Below, piece by piece: positions 12,825 through 25,112 of a stretch of DNA of 64,000 bases. The position numbers were made by a program, and so were the translations under genes. Each line of letters starts with the position of its first letter. Position 1 is the first letter of the stretch. Below the pieces are notes generated by a model, which did no database searches, was not told the DNA's origin, and saw nothing but the letters and a program-made list of their open reading frames with translations. Source of the stretch: Dallia pectoralis (taxonomy: Eukaryota > Chordata > Actinopteri > Esociformes > Umbridae); NCBI GenBank assembly GCA_029465975.1, contig CM055753.1:10702057-10766056 (forward strand). Direction: 5' to 3'.

Positions 12825-13084
12825 GCGTGAGTTTGTGCGTGTGTGTGACAGAGATATAGACAGAGAGAACGAGATTGACACACACAGTTAAAAGAGTGGG
12901 AGCCAGAGAGTGAGTGACAGACAGAAGAGTGAGGGAGGAAGAGAAGGACAGGGAGAGAAAAAGAGAGAGGGAGAGAAACCGAGGGAGAGAGAAAGAGAGA
13001 GATACACACCGAGATATGGGGAGAGAGAAAGTGAAACTCTTTGGTGTGTTAAACGTTCGAAGTGGCCTTTGCATGTTGGTGATG
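12669..13084. other. Spacer with GT tract and GA-rich patch
   Basis: Contains a GT tract (~12787-12844) and a purine-rich gagagag stretch (~12850-13030). No gene supported. Confidence 0.5.
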
Positions 13085-14254
13085 ATGTAATGGTGACGGT
13101 GTAGTGGTGAAGGTGTAACAGTGACGGTGTAATGGTGACGGTGTGACGGTGTAATGGTGGCGGTGTAATGGTGACGGTGTAGTGGTGACGATGTAATGGC
13201 GACGGTGTGACGGTGTAATGGTGGCGGTGTAATGGTGGCGGTGTAGTGGTGAAGGTGTAACGGTGACGGTGTAACGGTGGCGGTGTAATGGTGACGGTGT
13301 AGTGGTGAAGGTGTAACAGTGACGGTGTAATGGTGACGGTGTGACGGTGTAATGGTGGCGGTGTAATGGTGACGGTGTAGTGGTGACGATGTAATGGCGA
13401 CGGTGTGACGGTGTAATGGTGGCGGTGTAATGGTGGCGGTGTAGTGGTGAAGGTGTAACGGTGACGGTGTAACGGTGGCGGTGTAATGGTGACGGTGTAG
13501 TGGTGAAGGTGTAATGGTGACGGTGTAATGGTGATGGTGTAACGGTGACGGTGTAATGGTGACGGTGTAATGGTGACGGTGTAATGGTGATGGTGTAACG
13601 GTGACGGTGTAATGGTGGCGGTGTAATGGTGACGGTGTAGTGGTGAAGGTGTAACGGTGACGGTGTAATGGTGACGGTGTAATGGTGACGGTGTAATGGT
13701 GATGGTGTAACGGTGACGGTGTAATGGTGGCGGTGTAATGGTGACGGTGTAGTGGTGAAGGTGTAATGGTGGCGGTGTAATGGTGACGGTGTAGTGGTGA
13801 CGATGTAATGGCGACGGTGTGACAGTGTAATGGTGGCGGTGTAATGGTGGCGGTGTAGTGGTGAAGGTGTAACGGTGACGGTGTAATGGTGGCGGTGTAA
13901 TGGTGACGGTGTAGTGGTGAAGGTGTAATGGTGACGGTGTAATGGTGACGGTGTAATGGTGATGGTGTAACGGTGACGGTGTAATGGTGACGGTATAACG
14001 GTGACGGTGTAATGGTGACGGTGTAATGGTGAAGGTGTAATGGTGACGGTGTAATGGTGGCGGTGTAATGGTGACGGTGTAATGGTGACGGTGTAACGGT
14101 GGCGGTGTAATGGTGACGGTGTAATGGCGACGGTGTAATGGTGACGGTGTAATGGTGACGGTGTAGTGGTGACGGTGTAATGGTGACGGTGTAGTGGTGA
14201 AGGTGTAATGGTGACGGTGTAATGGTGACGGTGTAATGGTGACGGTGTAGTGGT
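13085..14254. repeat. 14-bp minisatellite array, ~83 copies
   Basis: Unit close to gtgtaatggtgacg with variants at two positions (aatggt/agtggt/aacggt and gacg/ggcg/aagg). Longer patterns recur, for example gtgacggtgtaatggtggcg blocks near 13145, 13210, 13345 and 13410, indicating duplication of multi-unit blocks. The long minus-strand ORFs rich in His, Thr and Pro are repeat artefacts. Confidence 0.96.
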
Positions 14255-14299
14255 AGGAGGTGTGAGACGTGGCCTTTTCGGTGTCTGTACACTGCAACC

Positions 14300-14545
14300 A
14301 CTGTGTCCTCATGTGTGTCCTCATGCGTGTCCTCATATGTGACCTCATGTGTGTCCTCATGTGTGTCCTCGTGTGTGTGTCCTCATATGTGTCCTCATGT
14401 GTGTCCTCATGTGTGTCCTCATGTGTGTCCTCATGTGTGTCCTCATGTGCGTCCTCGCGTGTGTCCTCATGTGTGTCCTCATGTGTGTCCTCATGTGTGT
14501 CCTCATGTGTGTCCTCATGTGTGTCCTCATGTGTGTCCTCATGCT
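14300..14545. repeat. 12-bp minisatellite, ~20 copies
   Basis: Unit tgtgtcctcatg, strongly conserved. It is 12 bp, so all frames remain open and short spurious ORFs occur on both strands. Confidence 0.95.
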
Positions 14546-15009
14546 TCACTAGGCTATGTCTCTCTCTGATGGCCAGTCTGACCCACGTCACGTCTGTGAG
14601 GAACGTGGCGTTTGGCATTTCCCCGTGCCAGGTGTGAGGGATCACAAAACAACAGGTGGCGTCGCCCAATCAGACTGTTGAATCAGACCGGTAAATACGT
14701 CCAGGGGAGTCTCGGCTCGACGCGCCTCGTGGTTTCTGCCGTGTAACCGTTTGTCGCCGTATCACACGTACAGACACACACACCCGCACACACCACACAG
14801 TGCAATGTTTGTTTACGTTAATTTAAGAGACATAGAGAGACAGGTTCCCCTGTGGTCAGCGGTATCGTCGCGCTCCGACAGCCTGTACTTATCTGTGGTA
14901 AACAAATCGCTCAGGTCATTAAGCTCGTTAACCGACACACACTGTGGTCTCAATGCAGCCAATCATACCACTGCACAAACAGCAGTGTGTGGATCGTTAT
15001 GCGGGGATA

Positions 15010-15042
<33 letters not shown>

Positions 15043-15245
15043 ATAGAGATTTGATTCAGGATTCAATCAAGTAACGTCATTAGTTCCAACCTAATAGGAA
15101 GCCACAATACAGCATTCACTGGTATGCTGTGCACAGAAAAATCACACAAGTTTTAAAAAACACACAAGCACACTCACACACACACACAGACAGATCTGGA
15201 GCTGTCTCCAGAAATTTCCCCTGATAACCCGGTACTTCCCCAGGC
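14546..15245. other. Intergenic stretch, GT/CA tracts only
   Basis: Includes a GT tract (~15011-15040) and a CA tract (~15170-15190). No exon recognised. Confidence 0.45.
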
Positions 15246-15915
15246 TGGACTGACATGAAAACGAGAGAGAGGGTCAAACAAACAGGAGAAAGTGAAACTA
15301 AATTCATATTTAAATACGATTTGCTTACTGGATGCCATTTGGACAACACATCTTTTATAAGAATTGCCTGACAATAGTCTGAATAGAAAACACCTTCGTT
15401 CATTCCCAGAAACCCCTTGGTGGGTTGATCTGAATAGATCAACGTTGGGTTGGTCATCTGGTCATCACACAGGGGCACGCACACAGACACACACACAGAC
15501 ACACACACACACACTCACACACACACTCAGACGACTTCATTTGGGACACATACCACACGTTTGTCTTTAAAAAAGGACTTCCACAGACTGGACTGACATG
15601 AAAACGAAAGAGAGGGTCAAACAAACAGGAGAAAGTGAAACTAAATTCATAGTTAAATAAGATTCACTTACTGGATGACAACTCAGCTTTTTTAAGAATT
15701 GGATCACTCTAGTCTGAATAGAAAACACCTTCCTTTACCCCCAAGAAACCCCTTGGTGGTTGAATCAGAATAGAAAACACATTGCTTTACCCCCAGAAAC
15801 CCATCAACGGGTTAATCAGAATAGAAAACACCTTCCTTTACTCCCAGAAAGCCCCTGGTGGGTGAATCTGAATAGAAAACACCTTCCTTTACCCCCACAA
15901 ACCCATCAATGTGTC
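15246..15915. repeat. ~340-bp imperfect tandem duplication with a nested ~70-bp repeat
   Basis: The segment starting ctggactgacatgaaaacg near 15246 reappears near 15586 with the same ~100 bases following. Within and after the second copy, blocks containing gaatagaaaacaccttc and cccagaaaccc recur at ~60-75 bp spacing up to ~15910. This is old, diverged tandem duplication without coding content. Confidence 0.75.
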
Positions 15916-16048
15916 AGCCTGATAAGTGCCAATGTGATCATGGCTACATGGGAAGTCAGGGGAATTCCACCTGATTTACTAGAAATGCAGAATTGAGTCC
16001 TACATAATTCCATGAATCATTCCTTGAACAGCAGTGCACTTTTCCCTT

Positions 16049-16135
16049 GGGTGAAGGGGTCCAAATTCCAGAGGGTGAAGGGGTCCAAATTCCAGAGGGT
16101 GAAGGGTCCAAATCCCCTACGGTGAAGGATCCAAA
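16049..16135. repeat. ~23-bp repeat, about 4 copies
   Basis: Copies of gggtgaaggggtccaaattc, degrading to the right. Confidence 0.85.
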
Positions 16136-17040
16136 TCTAATTTCGTGTTGCATGTTGTCATTTAGCAGACAAGACCTGAGCAATATGAGTTGGGTGCCTG
16201 TGCTTAGCGAATATCCACAGAATGTTTTTCACATTGTTGGCAGTCTTTCAGTGACACAACACATAAACTACTGGCCAACCACACAACACCAATATGTACG
16301 ACTAGTCACCAAAGTCTTAGTTCAAAAGTCTCAGAAGTTTTCCATCTTACCCTCACCAAATCCTTTCTTCTGTTTCAGGGGAAATTATCCAAAGAGCATC
16401 TGTCATTTCAGAGAGGGACCTTATATGCCAACACACCGTCTATACCATTTAGAAGACACATGACCTGTTGCTTTGACCTTTTGACCCAGAGCGTGACCCT
16501 TCGACTCCCAGGGCTGAAGTCTTAATTCTATTTCTACTGATCCGCACACACACATACACACACACACACACACACTCACACGCACACACACACTCAGACA
16601 GAGACACTCATATGGGACACATACCAAATAAAAACAGCCAAGGACCACCAAGAGAAGAGCAAGCCATCAGGTACTTTCGGGTCCTTCCTGAGCACATTAT
16701 AAACAAACAACTAATCAATAGCTCATCTGTCTCTCTGATAACAGCTGGTCCTGTTCTTTATTTACATGGCCTCTCTCTCTCTCTGTAAGGAAATAGACGC
16801 TAGATCTCCAGCCGTTGCATGACAGATTAAACGTAACTTTTAGTCTGATCTCTATTAAAAACGTGTTAACATAGTACCGGTAAAACGTGTGCTGTATATC
16901 CATGTCTTCTTTATTTAAAGCCTACAATTAAATGGAAGAACGCTGGTGGCCGTCACGTTTCTGTAAGGAACAAGCCACTCTTATAAAATTGGCCCTCAGG
17001 TTTCAAGGATGGTACATCATTACATTTCTTCTTCTCAGAC
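16136..17040. other. Intergenic stretch, short CA tract
   Basis: Includes imperfect CA/CT repeats at ~16541-16600. Two TTTATT motifs (AATAAA on the minus strand) near 16757 and 16911 would suit a minus-strand transcript ending here (see the doubtful exon just above), but nothing else supports one. Confidence 0.35.
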
Positions 17041-17129
17041 CTTCTCGGAGATAAATGGCCTTGACGAAGCCCAGCACAATCTCCATGTTCACTCCCTCAG
17101 GATGGGTTTTTCGGTCTGTGATCAATGAC
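17041..17129 (-). other. Possible terminal coding exon of an unrecognised gene
   Basis: On the minus strand a pyrimidine-rich tract ending ctactatcag (about 17130-17150) precedes an open stretch that reads in one frame through residues such as DRKTHPEGVNMEIVLGF and KAIYLRE, then ends at a TGA near 17005. The composition looks protein-like and not repetitive, and AATAAA motifs follow downstream on the same strand. However, ~40 open codons can occur by chance. I recognise no family, and I found no upstream partner exon. It could also be a pseudogene fragment. Confidence 0.2.
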
Positions 17130-17149
17130 TGATAGTAGGAAAAACACCA

Positions 17150-19080
17150 GAAGAAAGCTTAGTCTTTAAATAAACCCAGCTACAGTAGAGTTATCTCTGA
17201 AATAAGGTACACATTACATATACGGAAGAACAATGAAACGAAATAGTCATAGATGACAATATGTAAATATCCTTAAAAACAATTAGCACAACATGTCATC
17301 AGAATATAATGGTGTATACACAATTCTTCCTCATCCTCCGCTTATTTCTGAGTGAGAAGTGCATGCTAAACTACTTCAATGAAAAAGTTTATTCTAAACA
17401 GGCAAACGTTTTAAATCAACCTACCGTACTCCCCTCACATCGTCCCATTCTCTATCCACCGTCTCCACCAAACATACCATAATATTTGCATACTTGGCTT
17501 GTCCCAAATTAGAACACTCTTCCCATTAATAATGAATGTATGAATACGCACAATGGCTATTAAACAAAAAAGAGTGGAATGACAGAATAGAGAGATGGAC
17601 GCTAAAAGAGCAGTTGTCTTGATGCAAACCCATGCTTCAGCAGTACATGGGTACCCCAGGCACCCCCAGCCCCCCCCCCCTTCCCCCGAAGACAGGACAG
17701 GAAGTGGTGACTTCCTCTCAGGGATCCTGACCAAATTTAACCCAGATATATCGGTCAGGATATATTTAGTTCAGTCATCACTATAACCAGTTCCACGAAC
17801 AACAAACACAAAGCCCTTTAACACAATCCATATTCACCGGCACTATTCCCCGTTCTCGTTATAAATCACTGGCCGAACTCTACGCCCAGCGCTTCTTGTA
17901 AGCCACAATTGCCATTATGTTGCCATGCGGAAAAGCCCAAACAACAACCTGTCGAGGCATAAACACTAACGAGACACATTAGTCAACAAGCTATCAGGTT
18001 GTCGGCGTGGAAAAGAAGCTCCACGGGTCCTTTGGTGTTTTGGAACTTTAGATGACGACACCAGAGAGAGGGGGGGAGGATTCATGACAGAAGGGGAACG
18101 AGAAAGGAACCGTGATCTTTAACGACATATGTGACACTGTACCTGAACGTGCTCTTGTGTGAAGTATGACAGAGTGAAACTGGATTGAGAATGTAGCCAA
18201 CCCTAACATTTCCCAGCATGCACTTATCTGACCACTATGCTGAACATCCTGTTTCTGCGCTCTGAATCTGTATACATCAGCGCATGCAGTCCCGTTTGAA
18301 TCTTTCTCTAGAATTGAGAGATTCCTGTTGATGACGGTTGACAATGGATGATTCCTCAGGCACAAGAACTAGTCGTTTAGAGAAACCCAGTTAAATGTAA
18401 GGTGGATCTGAATAGAACAGTACGTTTCCATACTTGGATTCAAATCAAACAGAATACTTTTGAAAATGACAGTTTTGTTGTTTCCAGGCTGGAGCACTTA
18501 CGCTAACGTGAGCTATCCCACATGTAACGGTTGTTTTCTGTTATTTGACACATGAAATTAAAAGCTTGTTTGACATGTCATTTTGGACAAAGACCTACAC
18601 AAAATTCCGCTAAATAGCTGCAGTGTTTTGTGCATCCACAAGCTGATTTTTTTCAGTCATGGACAGTAGCATGCTAACAACATAACCATGCCAACTTCAA
18701 ATTAACCAGTACACATAATATGTTCTAATACAGCACATGACATCGAATGCATACGTTACACCAAAAGCTAAATGGCTAACTAGCTGTTGCTGCATTAGCT
18801 AGCATGACTTTTCACGAGTTCTCACTCCTTGCCGCTGCACTGCAGGTATACCGCTGATCAAAAAGGATTTGTTGTTGAGAAAACTTAAAAAGAGGAATGA
18901 TATTTGTTTGAGGTAGCGTGATCGCAACATTATGAGGTAATCTGTTTGTGTCACAGAAAGTTTGCTTATTCGCACAAGTTGTCTCGGCTTCTTTTCAACA
19001 ACAGAAAACAGCATTTCACCTCTGACATCACCACTCGTGTTTCTAAAATTCTCACGAGCATCTGTTGTATCGGGAGCATC
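17150..19080. other. Intergenic stretch, nothing recognised
   Basis: Mixed, unique-looking sequence with a C-rich run near 17670-17685. Short ORFs lack splice or family support. Confidence 0.4.
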
Positions 19081-19082
19081 GC

Positions 19083-19215
19083 ACTCCCCTCACCCTCCTG
19101 CCCTCCCCCTGGCGCACTCCCCTCACCCTCCTCCCCTCGCCCTGGCGCACTCCCCTCACCCTCCTCCCCTCGCCCTGGCGCACTCCCCTCACCCTCCTCC
19201 ATTCCCCCTGGCGCA
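19083..19215. repeat. 33-bp C-rich minisatellite, 4 copies
   Basis: Unit contains tggcgcactcccctcaccct; strongly CT-rich on the + strand. A CA/CAGA-type repeat follows at about 19338-19425. Confidence 0.9.
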
Positions 19216-19508
19216 CTCCCATCACTCTCTTCCCGTATATCCCTCCAGTTAAGCTTGTGATCCACATCCGTAGGGGACGAATAACAAGACAATAGGTGAC
19301 TTTACAGTGAACGACTCTTCAATATGAGTTCAGACATGAACACACACACACACAGAGAAACAGACACACACAGAAACAGACACTCACAGAAACAGACACG
19401 CACAGAAACAGACACACACACGCAGAAGTGAAAGAAGGAAGGCTTTGAAAATGTTTTAGATCAGGTCATCCCTGTCATAAATAGATGGCAGGGTTCATAG
19501 CGGTGTAA

Positions 19509-20960
19509 AACACTGCATGTTCTGAGGTGATTAGTGAATGTAGACAGGGCAACACTATAAATGTTTTGAGGTGCTTAGTGAATGTAGACAGGGCAACACT
19601 ATAAATGTATTGAGGTGATTAGTGAATGTAGACAGGGCAACACTATAAATGTATTGAGGTTATTACTGAATGTAGACAGGGCAACACTATAAATGTTATG
19701 AGGTGATTCGTGAATGTAGACAGGACAACACTATAAATGTTATCAGGTGATTAGTGGATGTAGACAGGGCAACACTATAAATGTTATGAGGTGATTCGTA
19801 GATGTAGACAGGGCAACACTATAAATGTTATGAGGTGATTCGTGGATGTAGACAGGGCAACACTATAAATGTTATGAGGTTATTACTGAATGTAGACAGG
19901 GCAACACTATAAATGTTATGAGGTGATTAGTGAATGTAGACAGGGCAACACTATAAATGTTATGAGGTTATTACTGAATGTAGACAGGGCAACACTATAA
20001 ATGTATTGAGGTGATTAGTGAATGTAGACAGGGCAACACTATAAATGTTATGAGGTGATTAGTGAATGTAGACAGGGCAACACTATAAATGTTATGAGGT
20101 GATTCGTAGATGTAGACAGGGCAACACTATAAATGTTATGAGGTGATTCGTGGATGTAGACAGGGCAACACTATAAATGTTATGAGGTGATTAGTGAATG
20201 TAGACAGGGCAACACTATAAATGTTATGAGGTGATTCGTGGATGTAGACAGGGCAACACTATAAATGTTATGAGGTGATTAGTGAATGTAGACAGGGCAA
20301 CACTATAAATGTTATGAGGTGATTCGTGGATGTAGACAGGGCAACACTATAAATGTTATGAGGTTATTACTGAATGTAGACAGGGCAACACTATAAATGT
20401 TATGAGGTGATTAGTGAATGTAGACAGGGCAACACTATAAATGTTATGAGGTGATTCGTAGATGTAGACAGGGCAACACTATAAATGTTATGAGGTGATT
20501 CGTGGATGTAGACAGGGCAACACTATAAATGTTATGAGGTGATTCGTGGATGTAGACAGGGCAACACTATAAATGTTATGAGGTGATTAGTGAATGTAGA
20601 CAGGGCAACACTATAAATGTTATGAGGTGATTAGTGAATGTAGACCGGGCAACACTATAAATGTTATGAGGTGATTAGTGAATGTAGACAGGGCAACACT
20701 ATAAATGTTATGAGGTGATTAGTGGATGTAGACAGGGCAACACTATAAATGTTATGAGGTGATTAGTGAATGTAGACAGGGCAACACTATAAATGTTATG
20801 AGGTGATTCGTGGATGTAGACAGGGCAACACTATAAATGTTATGAGGTGATTAGTGAATGTAGACAGGGCAACACTATAAATGTTATGAGGTGATTCGTG
20901 GATGTAGACAGGACAACACTATAAATGTTATGAGGTGATTCGTGGATGTAGACAAGGACT
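19509..20960. repeat. 44-bp minisatellite array, ~33 copies
   Basis: Unit of 44 bp containing gaatgtagacagggcaacac and tataaatgttatgaggtgat. Variants (agtgaa, cgtgga, cgtaga and ttattactgaa in place of gattagtgaa) are mixed along the array and recur in pairs or triplets, suggesting multi-unit duplications. Stops occur in all frames, so it is plainly non-coding. Confidence 0.97.
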
Positions 20961-23300
20961 ATAAAACCTCACATAGGATGGGAGCTATACGCTGGAAATT
21001 ACCAGAGTCAGACCCGAGTCTCCTTCAACACTAACCAACAGTCACATGAGTTAAAGGTGAGAGAGCATGGGGGCGGGGTTGACCTGTGAAATGTTTCAGA
21101 GTCAGTGTTCAGAATCACGGGACCCTGCGACAGTGGGTGGAGATGCCCTGATATCGAGGATAGAATGAAAATGGCCATTTTGGATATATAAGGAAGTGTT
21201 CCAGTCACTACAGAAAACCGTATTACTGTTAATTCAGATTTGAAAATAAATACTAATTCCATGCAAAGTACTAAAAGTGGGCTTTCCGTGGAAATGAAAG
21301 CTGATGGAGAAAATCTACACATTTGTGGTTCCTACGGGGTTACTCAAATATGATTAGGTGAGGTTGGAGTGATTTAAGGTACTTGTGAGGAATGTGTTCA
21401 CTATAACTCACTCACAACTCACGGTGCCTTTTGGAAAGTTAACAAATCACATGAACAAACTGCTGAACGATTACACGTTTCCGGTGTGAAATAGAAGAGG
21501 TTCGGATGCATCAAAACACATCCTAGAGGTGTCCGTCCGGCCGAACTATGTCACCGACACAGAGTTCCCTCGCCCGGGCAGGTCCGTTATTGCACGAACA
21601 TGGATGTTTCGACGTGTCCATCCCTGCGTTCCTTTCGTACGCGGAACTTCAGATCGTCTAAACAACCCCGTTATCACCCTGTCTCCCACGCCTCACCCCC
21701 TTCGTCTACCGTCACCTTCCTCTCACTCACTTCTAGTTCATGCTGCATCTTTTGATTAGTCTCCATCACATATTCTCTACCCCCCCACCCTTCCCCCCCC
21801 ACCACATTCCCTCTCATAGACAGCTGACCCCCACCCCCCCAATCCTTTGTGAATGTAATTGAATGTCCGCGTGACTGTGGAGGATGGAATTTTGAACCGT
21901 AACAGTGAATATGCCTATGAGAAAGCTTCCTTCTCTTCGCACACATGTGTACGCACGCACACACACACGCGCGCACAGCAAAAAAACTGAACACATTTAA
22001 CAGATGAGACGTCTTGAATATCACCACCATCGCCATCATGCAATAAACCTCGTCCAAGACACATGAGCTCTGCAGTTTCATTTTCTATATTAGAAGCACT
22101 AGTACTATTCCGAGCACTGACATGGTCACCCTCATCCGTCCTCTCTGTGACCCGACCAACTCTCCTGCTCGTCCACGCGCTGCCTAAGCCTGGGGTGTTT
22201 CTGCTTGGATCGGCCCATTCTCAGAAAGAGATGCGGGAAAGGACACATTTGCCGTAAGGACTTGGATGCCAAAACCAGACAGTGGAGACTTTATTCCACG
22301 GAGATGGGGAAGAGGACGGTGGAGGGAGAGGTTGGGGGGGGTCTCCCTTTGCCACTCCCAAATGACAATGTATCTTCGATGTTGATAGATGTATAGAGGT
22401 ATAGATCCGTATCACCTTCATTCAAGTATATTTAGAGATGCTGTTCTGTAATGTTGATGCAGGTAGGAGACTACAGGCTGGACAAGAACTGTAGAAAGTT
22501 CCACTCCAATGGGATTCCAGTGTGACTAAATAAGCCCAATGAATGCCAAGCAACTGGTGATTATTGCCTTATTTTTTATAATAAACGAGATCGACAGGGT
22601 GCATGTGAAACAACCCGTGCATACATAGATCCGGGCTGTTTGAAATAGTTGTTGTGCAGCTGGTCATTAGGTGGGCACACGGCTGGTACGTGCACATAAC
22701 GAGCACGCGTGTTGACAGGCACGCGGACGGCAGCACGTAAACCTCGTGCACACACACACACATCCCCACAGTCACGGCGCTCGAGCTGTTTTGGTGACCA
22801 CACACAACACCGGCAGAACCACATACAAACTGGTTGACACAGATGGGAAGACGTGGAAATAAATCGATTATTGTCCACACTAGCCGTACACATATGTCTG
22901 AAGTTCTGAACTGGTCTACGTGAAGTCATAAACAAGTAATAAACGCTGAATAACTGAATACCGTCAACCGTTGGGAAGTACCAGGGAGAGAGAACGTTGG
23001 GGGGCGTGTACCTGGGCGGGGAGAGACCTCATAGAGGTGACGGTGATTAGACGGACTCGTTTGACCACGCCCATGGGCGGTGTCTTGATCTATCTTCAAC
23101 CAGGCGCGTAGAACCAGTGTTGTATCTAGTGAGTGTCCATCTAGAGGAGGACTAGGTTCTGACAAGAACAAGCCGAAGGAAGCTAGCACTCACATTTCTG
23201 CAAACCGTCGACATTTCGCTAATTTTCCGGACCGTTTTACCGTTGGATCCATACTGCCGCCCGGGGTCTGGATTAAACTGAGAGCATTTTTTGTGTTTTT
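20961..23300. other. Upstream region of marcksl1, no gene recognised
   Basis: Mixed sequence with a C-rich patch (~21780-21840). No upstream exon is visible. The last few hundred bases may hold the marcksl1 promoter, but I see no TATA box or other element I would defend. Confidence 0.35.
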
Positions 23301-23334
23301 CTTTTTAATTTCCGTTGGAAAAACTCCGAAAACG

Positions 23335-24955
23335 ATGGGTTCCCAGGCGTCCAAGGGAGGGGTGGCGGTGGAGGCGAATGCTGCTGCGGCTGAAGCCGTG
23401 AAAACTAACGGGCAGGTAGGCTCTCATCCCCGGACCGGACGAGCGTTTATCAACAGAAAAGTAGCGTGTAGATGAGGTGTTTTGTTACAATGTTGGATTA
23501 CAAAGATAGGTTTGTCCATTTAGATGATAGTCTCATTGATGAAATAACGATACCGTGTGTGTGTAGTGTGTGTGGGGGGGTGTGTGGTCGCCCATTGATG
23601 GCTTACGTTTGCTACAGACACAATATCACCACCTAGCCACTCTTTTAGTGGGTTTTATTTTCATTAAAACATAATACCGTAGCTCTACCGAGCGGCTCGC
23701 GACCGGCACGGGGATTATATACGACAGAGCTCGTGCGGGTTCGATTCCGATACGATGCGCGCGGGGGGGGTCGTGCGGTGGGTTGCACGTAGACAAGATC
23801 CCTTCACCTGCCTGAAATATTCCCAGACAATCCGCGAGTCGTAGATTCAAGAGGCATTTTGACGCGAAGTCAATTTGATCACATTAATATTATGCGGTGG
23901 GTTGCCCGTCCGTAAATGAATGGAGCTGCAGCCCCTCGCCTCAGAGCGTGCGTGTCTAGACTTCTGTCGCGACCAGAGACCAAGCATGGTTTTAGATAGA
24001 CAAATGACAAATTTCGACATTTTTAAACCAATTCACAACTCGAAGTTAGATTAATAATTTTTTTGTTGGCAATGCTTGGTCGGTTTTTATTGACAATTTG
24101 CCCGAACGTTGAATTCATTTCATCGATCGGTGCAAGTCTTTGTTTAGAGAGACACCACTGTCTATGGGGTTTCTAGCGGGGAACGATGGACCACATGCGC
24201 GGTATGCGTGACGCTGTCGCCGCCTGTCGTTTTGTGGTGGTACTACAAGGCGTCGCCTTCAGAGCGACACGGTGGTTAATTGATGAGCACGATTTCTCGG
24301 TTAAAATAAATGTGTCTACATTTCGGGACGTTTGTGTCACACAGATTTTAATTGTTGGTAGTTTAGCAAGATTTTTTTTAAGAAACCAACCAATTCTCTC
24401 TTTATTTTCTAGGAGAACGGCCACGTCAAGTCCAACGGTGATGTCTCCGCCACGGACACCGCTGCCACTAACGGTTCCGCTGATGCCGCCAAGGAGCCCG
24501 AAGCGGGTGACGGAGTAGACGCCATAGAGCCAGCGCCCGCTGCCGATGGTGAGGCCACCAAAGCCGAAGGCGAGGCTGCTGCCAAGGACACCCCGAAGAA
24601 GAAGAAGTTCTCCCTGAAGAAGACATTCAACTTCAAAGGCCTGAAGCTGAAGAAGACAAAGAAAGAGAAGGAGGTGAAGGAGGAGGTGGCAGCCGCTCCA
24701 TCTGAGGAGAAGCCAGCAGAAAACGGTGCTGCTGCCGAGGAGAAGAAAGAGGAGCAGGCTAAGGAGGAGGCTGCAGCTCCTGCCGCAGAAGCCCCTAAGG
24801 CAGAGGACGTGCCGGCCAAAGCAGAGGAGGTGAAGGAGGCTCCCAAAGAGGAGGTGAAGGAGGTGGCTGCTGCCGCTCCTGCCCCAGAGCCAACAAAACC
24901 GACAGAGGAGACCAGCTCAACCCCCGCAGCTCCCTCCGAACCGAAAGTGGAGTGA
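23335..24955 (+). CDS. marcksl1: MARCKS-like protein 1 (MARCKS-related protein)
   Basis: Two coding exons: 23335-23415 and 24413-24955, intron 23416-24412 (gtaggc...ttctag), phase 0, giving 207 aa (human about 195). The start ATG gives MGSQASK, the myristoylation signal (Gly2) of the family. The exon junction falls in the MH2 segment (KTNGQ|ENGHVKSNGD), where MARCKS family genes are normally split. Residues 89-112 are the basic effector domain (KKKKFSLKKTFNFKGLKLKK), which in the family binds acidic phospholipids, calmodulin and actin and is phosphorylated by PKC. The rest is Ala/Glu/Lys/Pro-rich and disordered. Odd point: only one effector serine remains (Ser94), plus a threonine (Thr98); the usual later serine positions read lysine. 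Expected at the inner plasma membrane. The a/b paralogue of fish is not resolved. Confidence 0.93.
23416..24412 (+). other. marcksl1 intron with a tRNA-like B-box
   Basis: Single intron. At 23738-23748 the sequence ggttcgattcc fits the RNA polymerase III B-box, preceded by tagctctaccgagcggc (~23670-23690), a weak A-box-like stretch. No cloverleaf folds convincingly, so a decayed tRNA or SINE head is the best reading. A GT/G-rich patch lies at ~23557-23585. Confidence 0.3.
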
Positions 24956-25029
24956 TTTCATCTTAACCCAGAATAAAGGACTGTGTGAACTGTTTTTCAA
25001 GAGCAAAAGAGTGAGAGAGAGAAAAAATA

Positions 25030-25112
25030 GAGATATATATATATTTATATATATGTGTATATGTATACATATGTATAGATATATGTATATGTAAATATAT
25101 ACACATTTATGT
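25030..25112. repeat. AT-rich (TA/TG) tract in marcksl1 3' UTR
   Basis: Alternating tatatata/tgtata sequence just after the stop codon of marcksl1, inside the presumed 3' UTR. Confidence 0.8.

Noticed and set aside
12733..14669. Minus-strand ORFs rich in His-Tyr-Thr-Pro
   Set aside because: Translation of the 14-bp and 12-bp arrays; repeats of 14 bp appear as 14-residue protein repeats in any frame.
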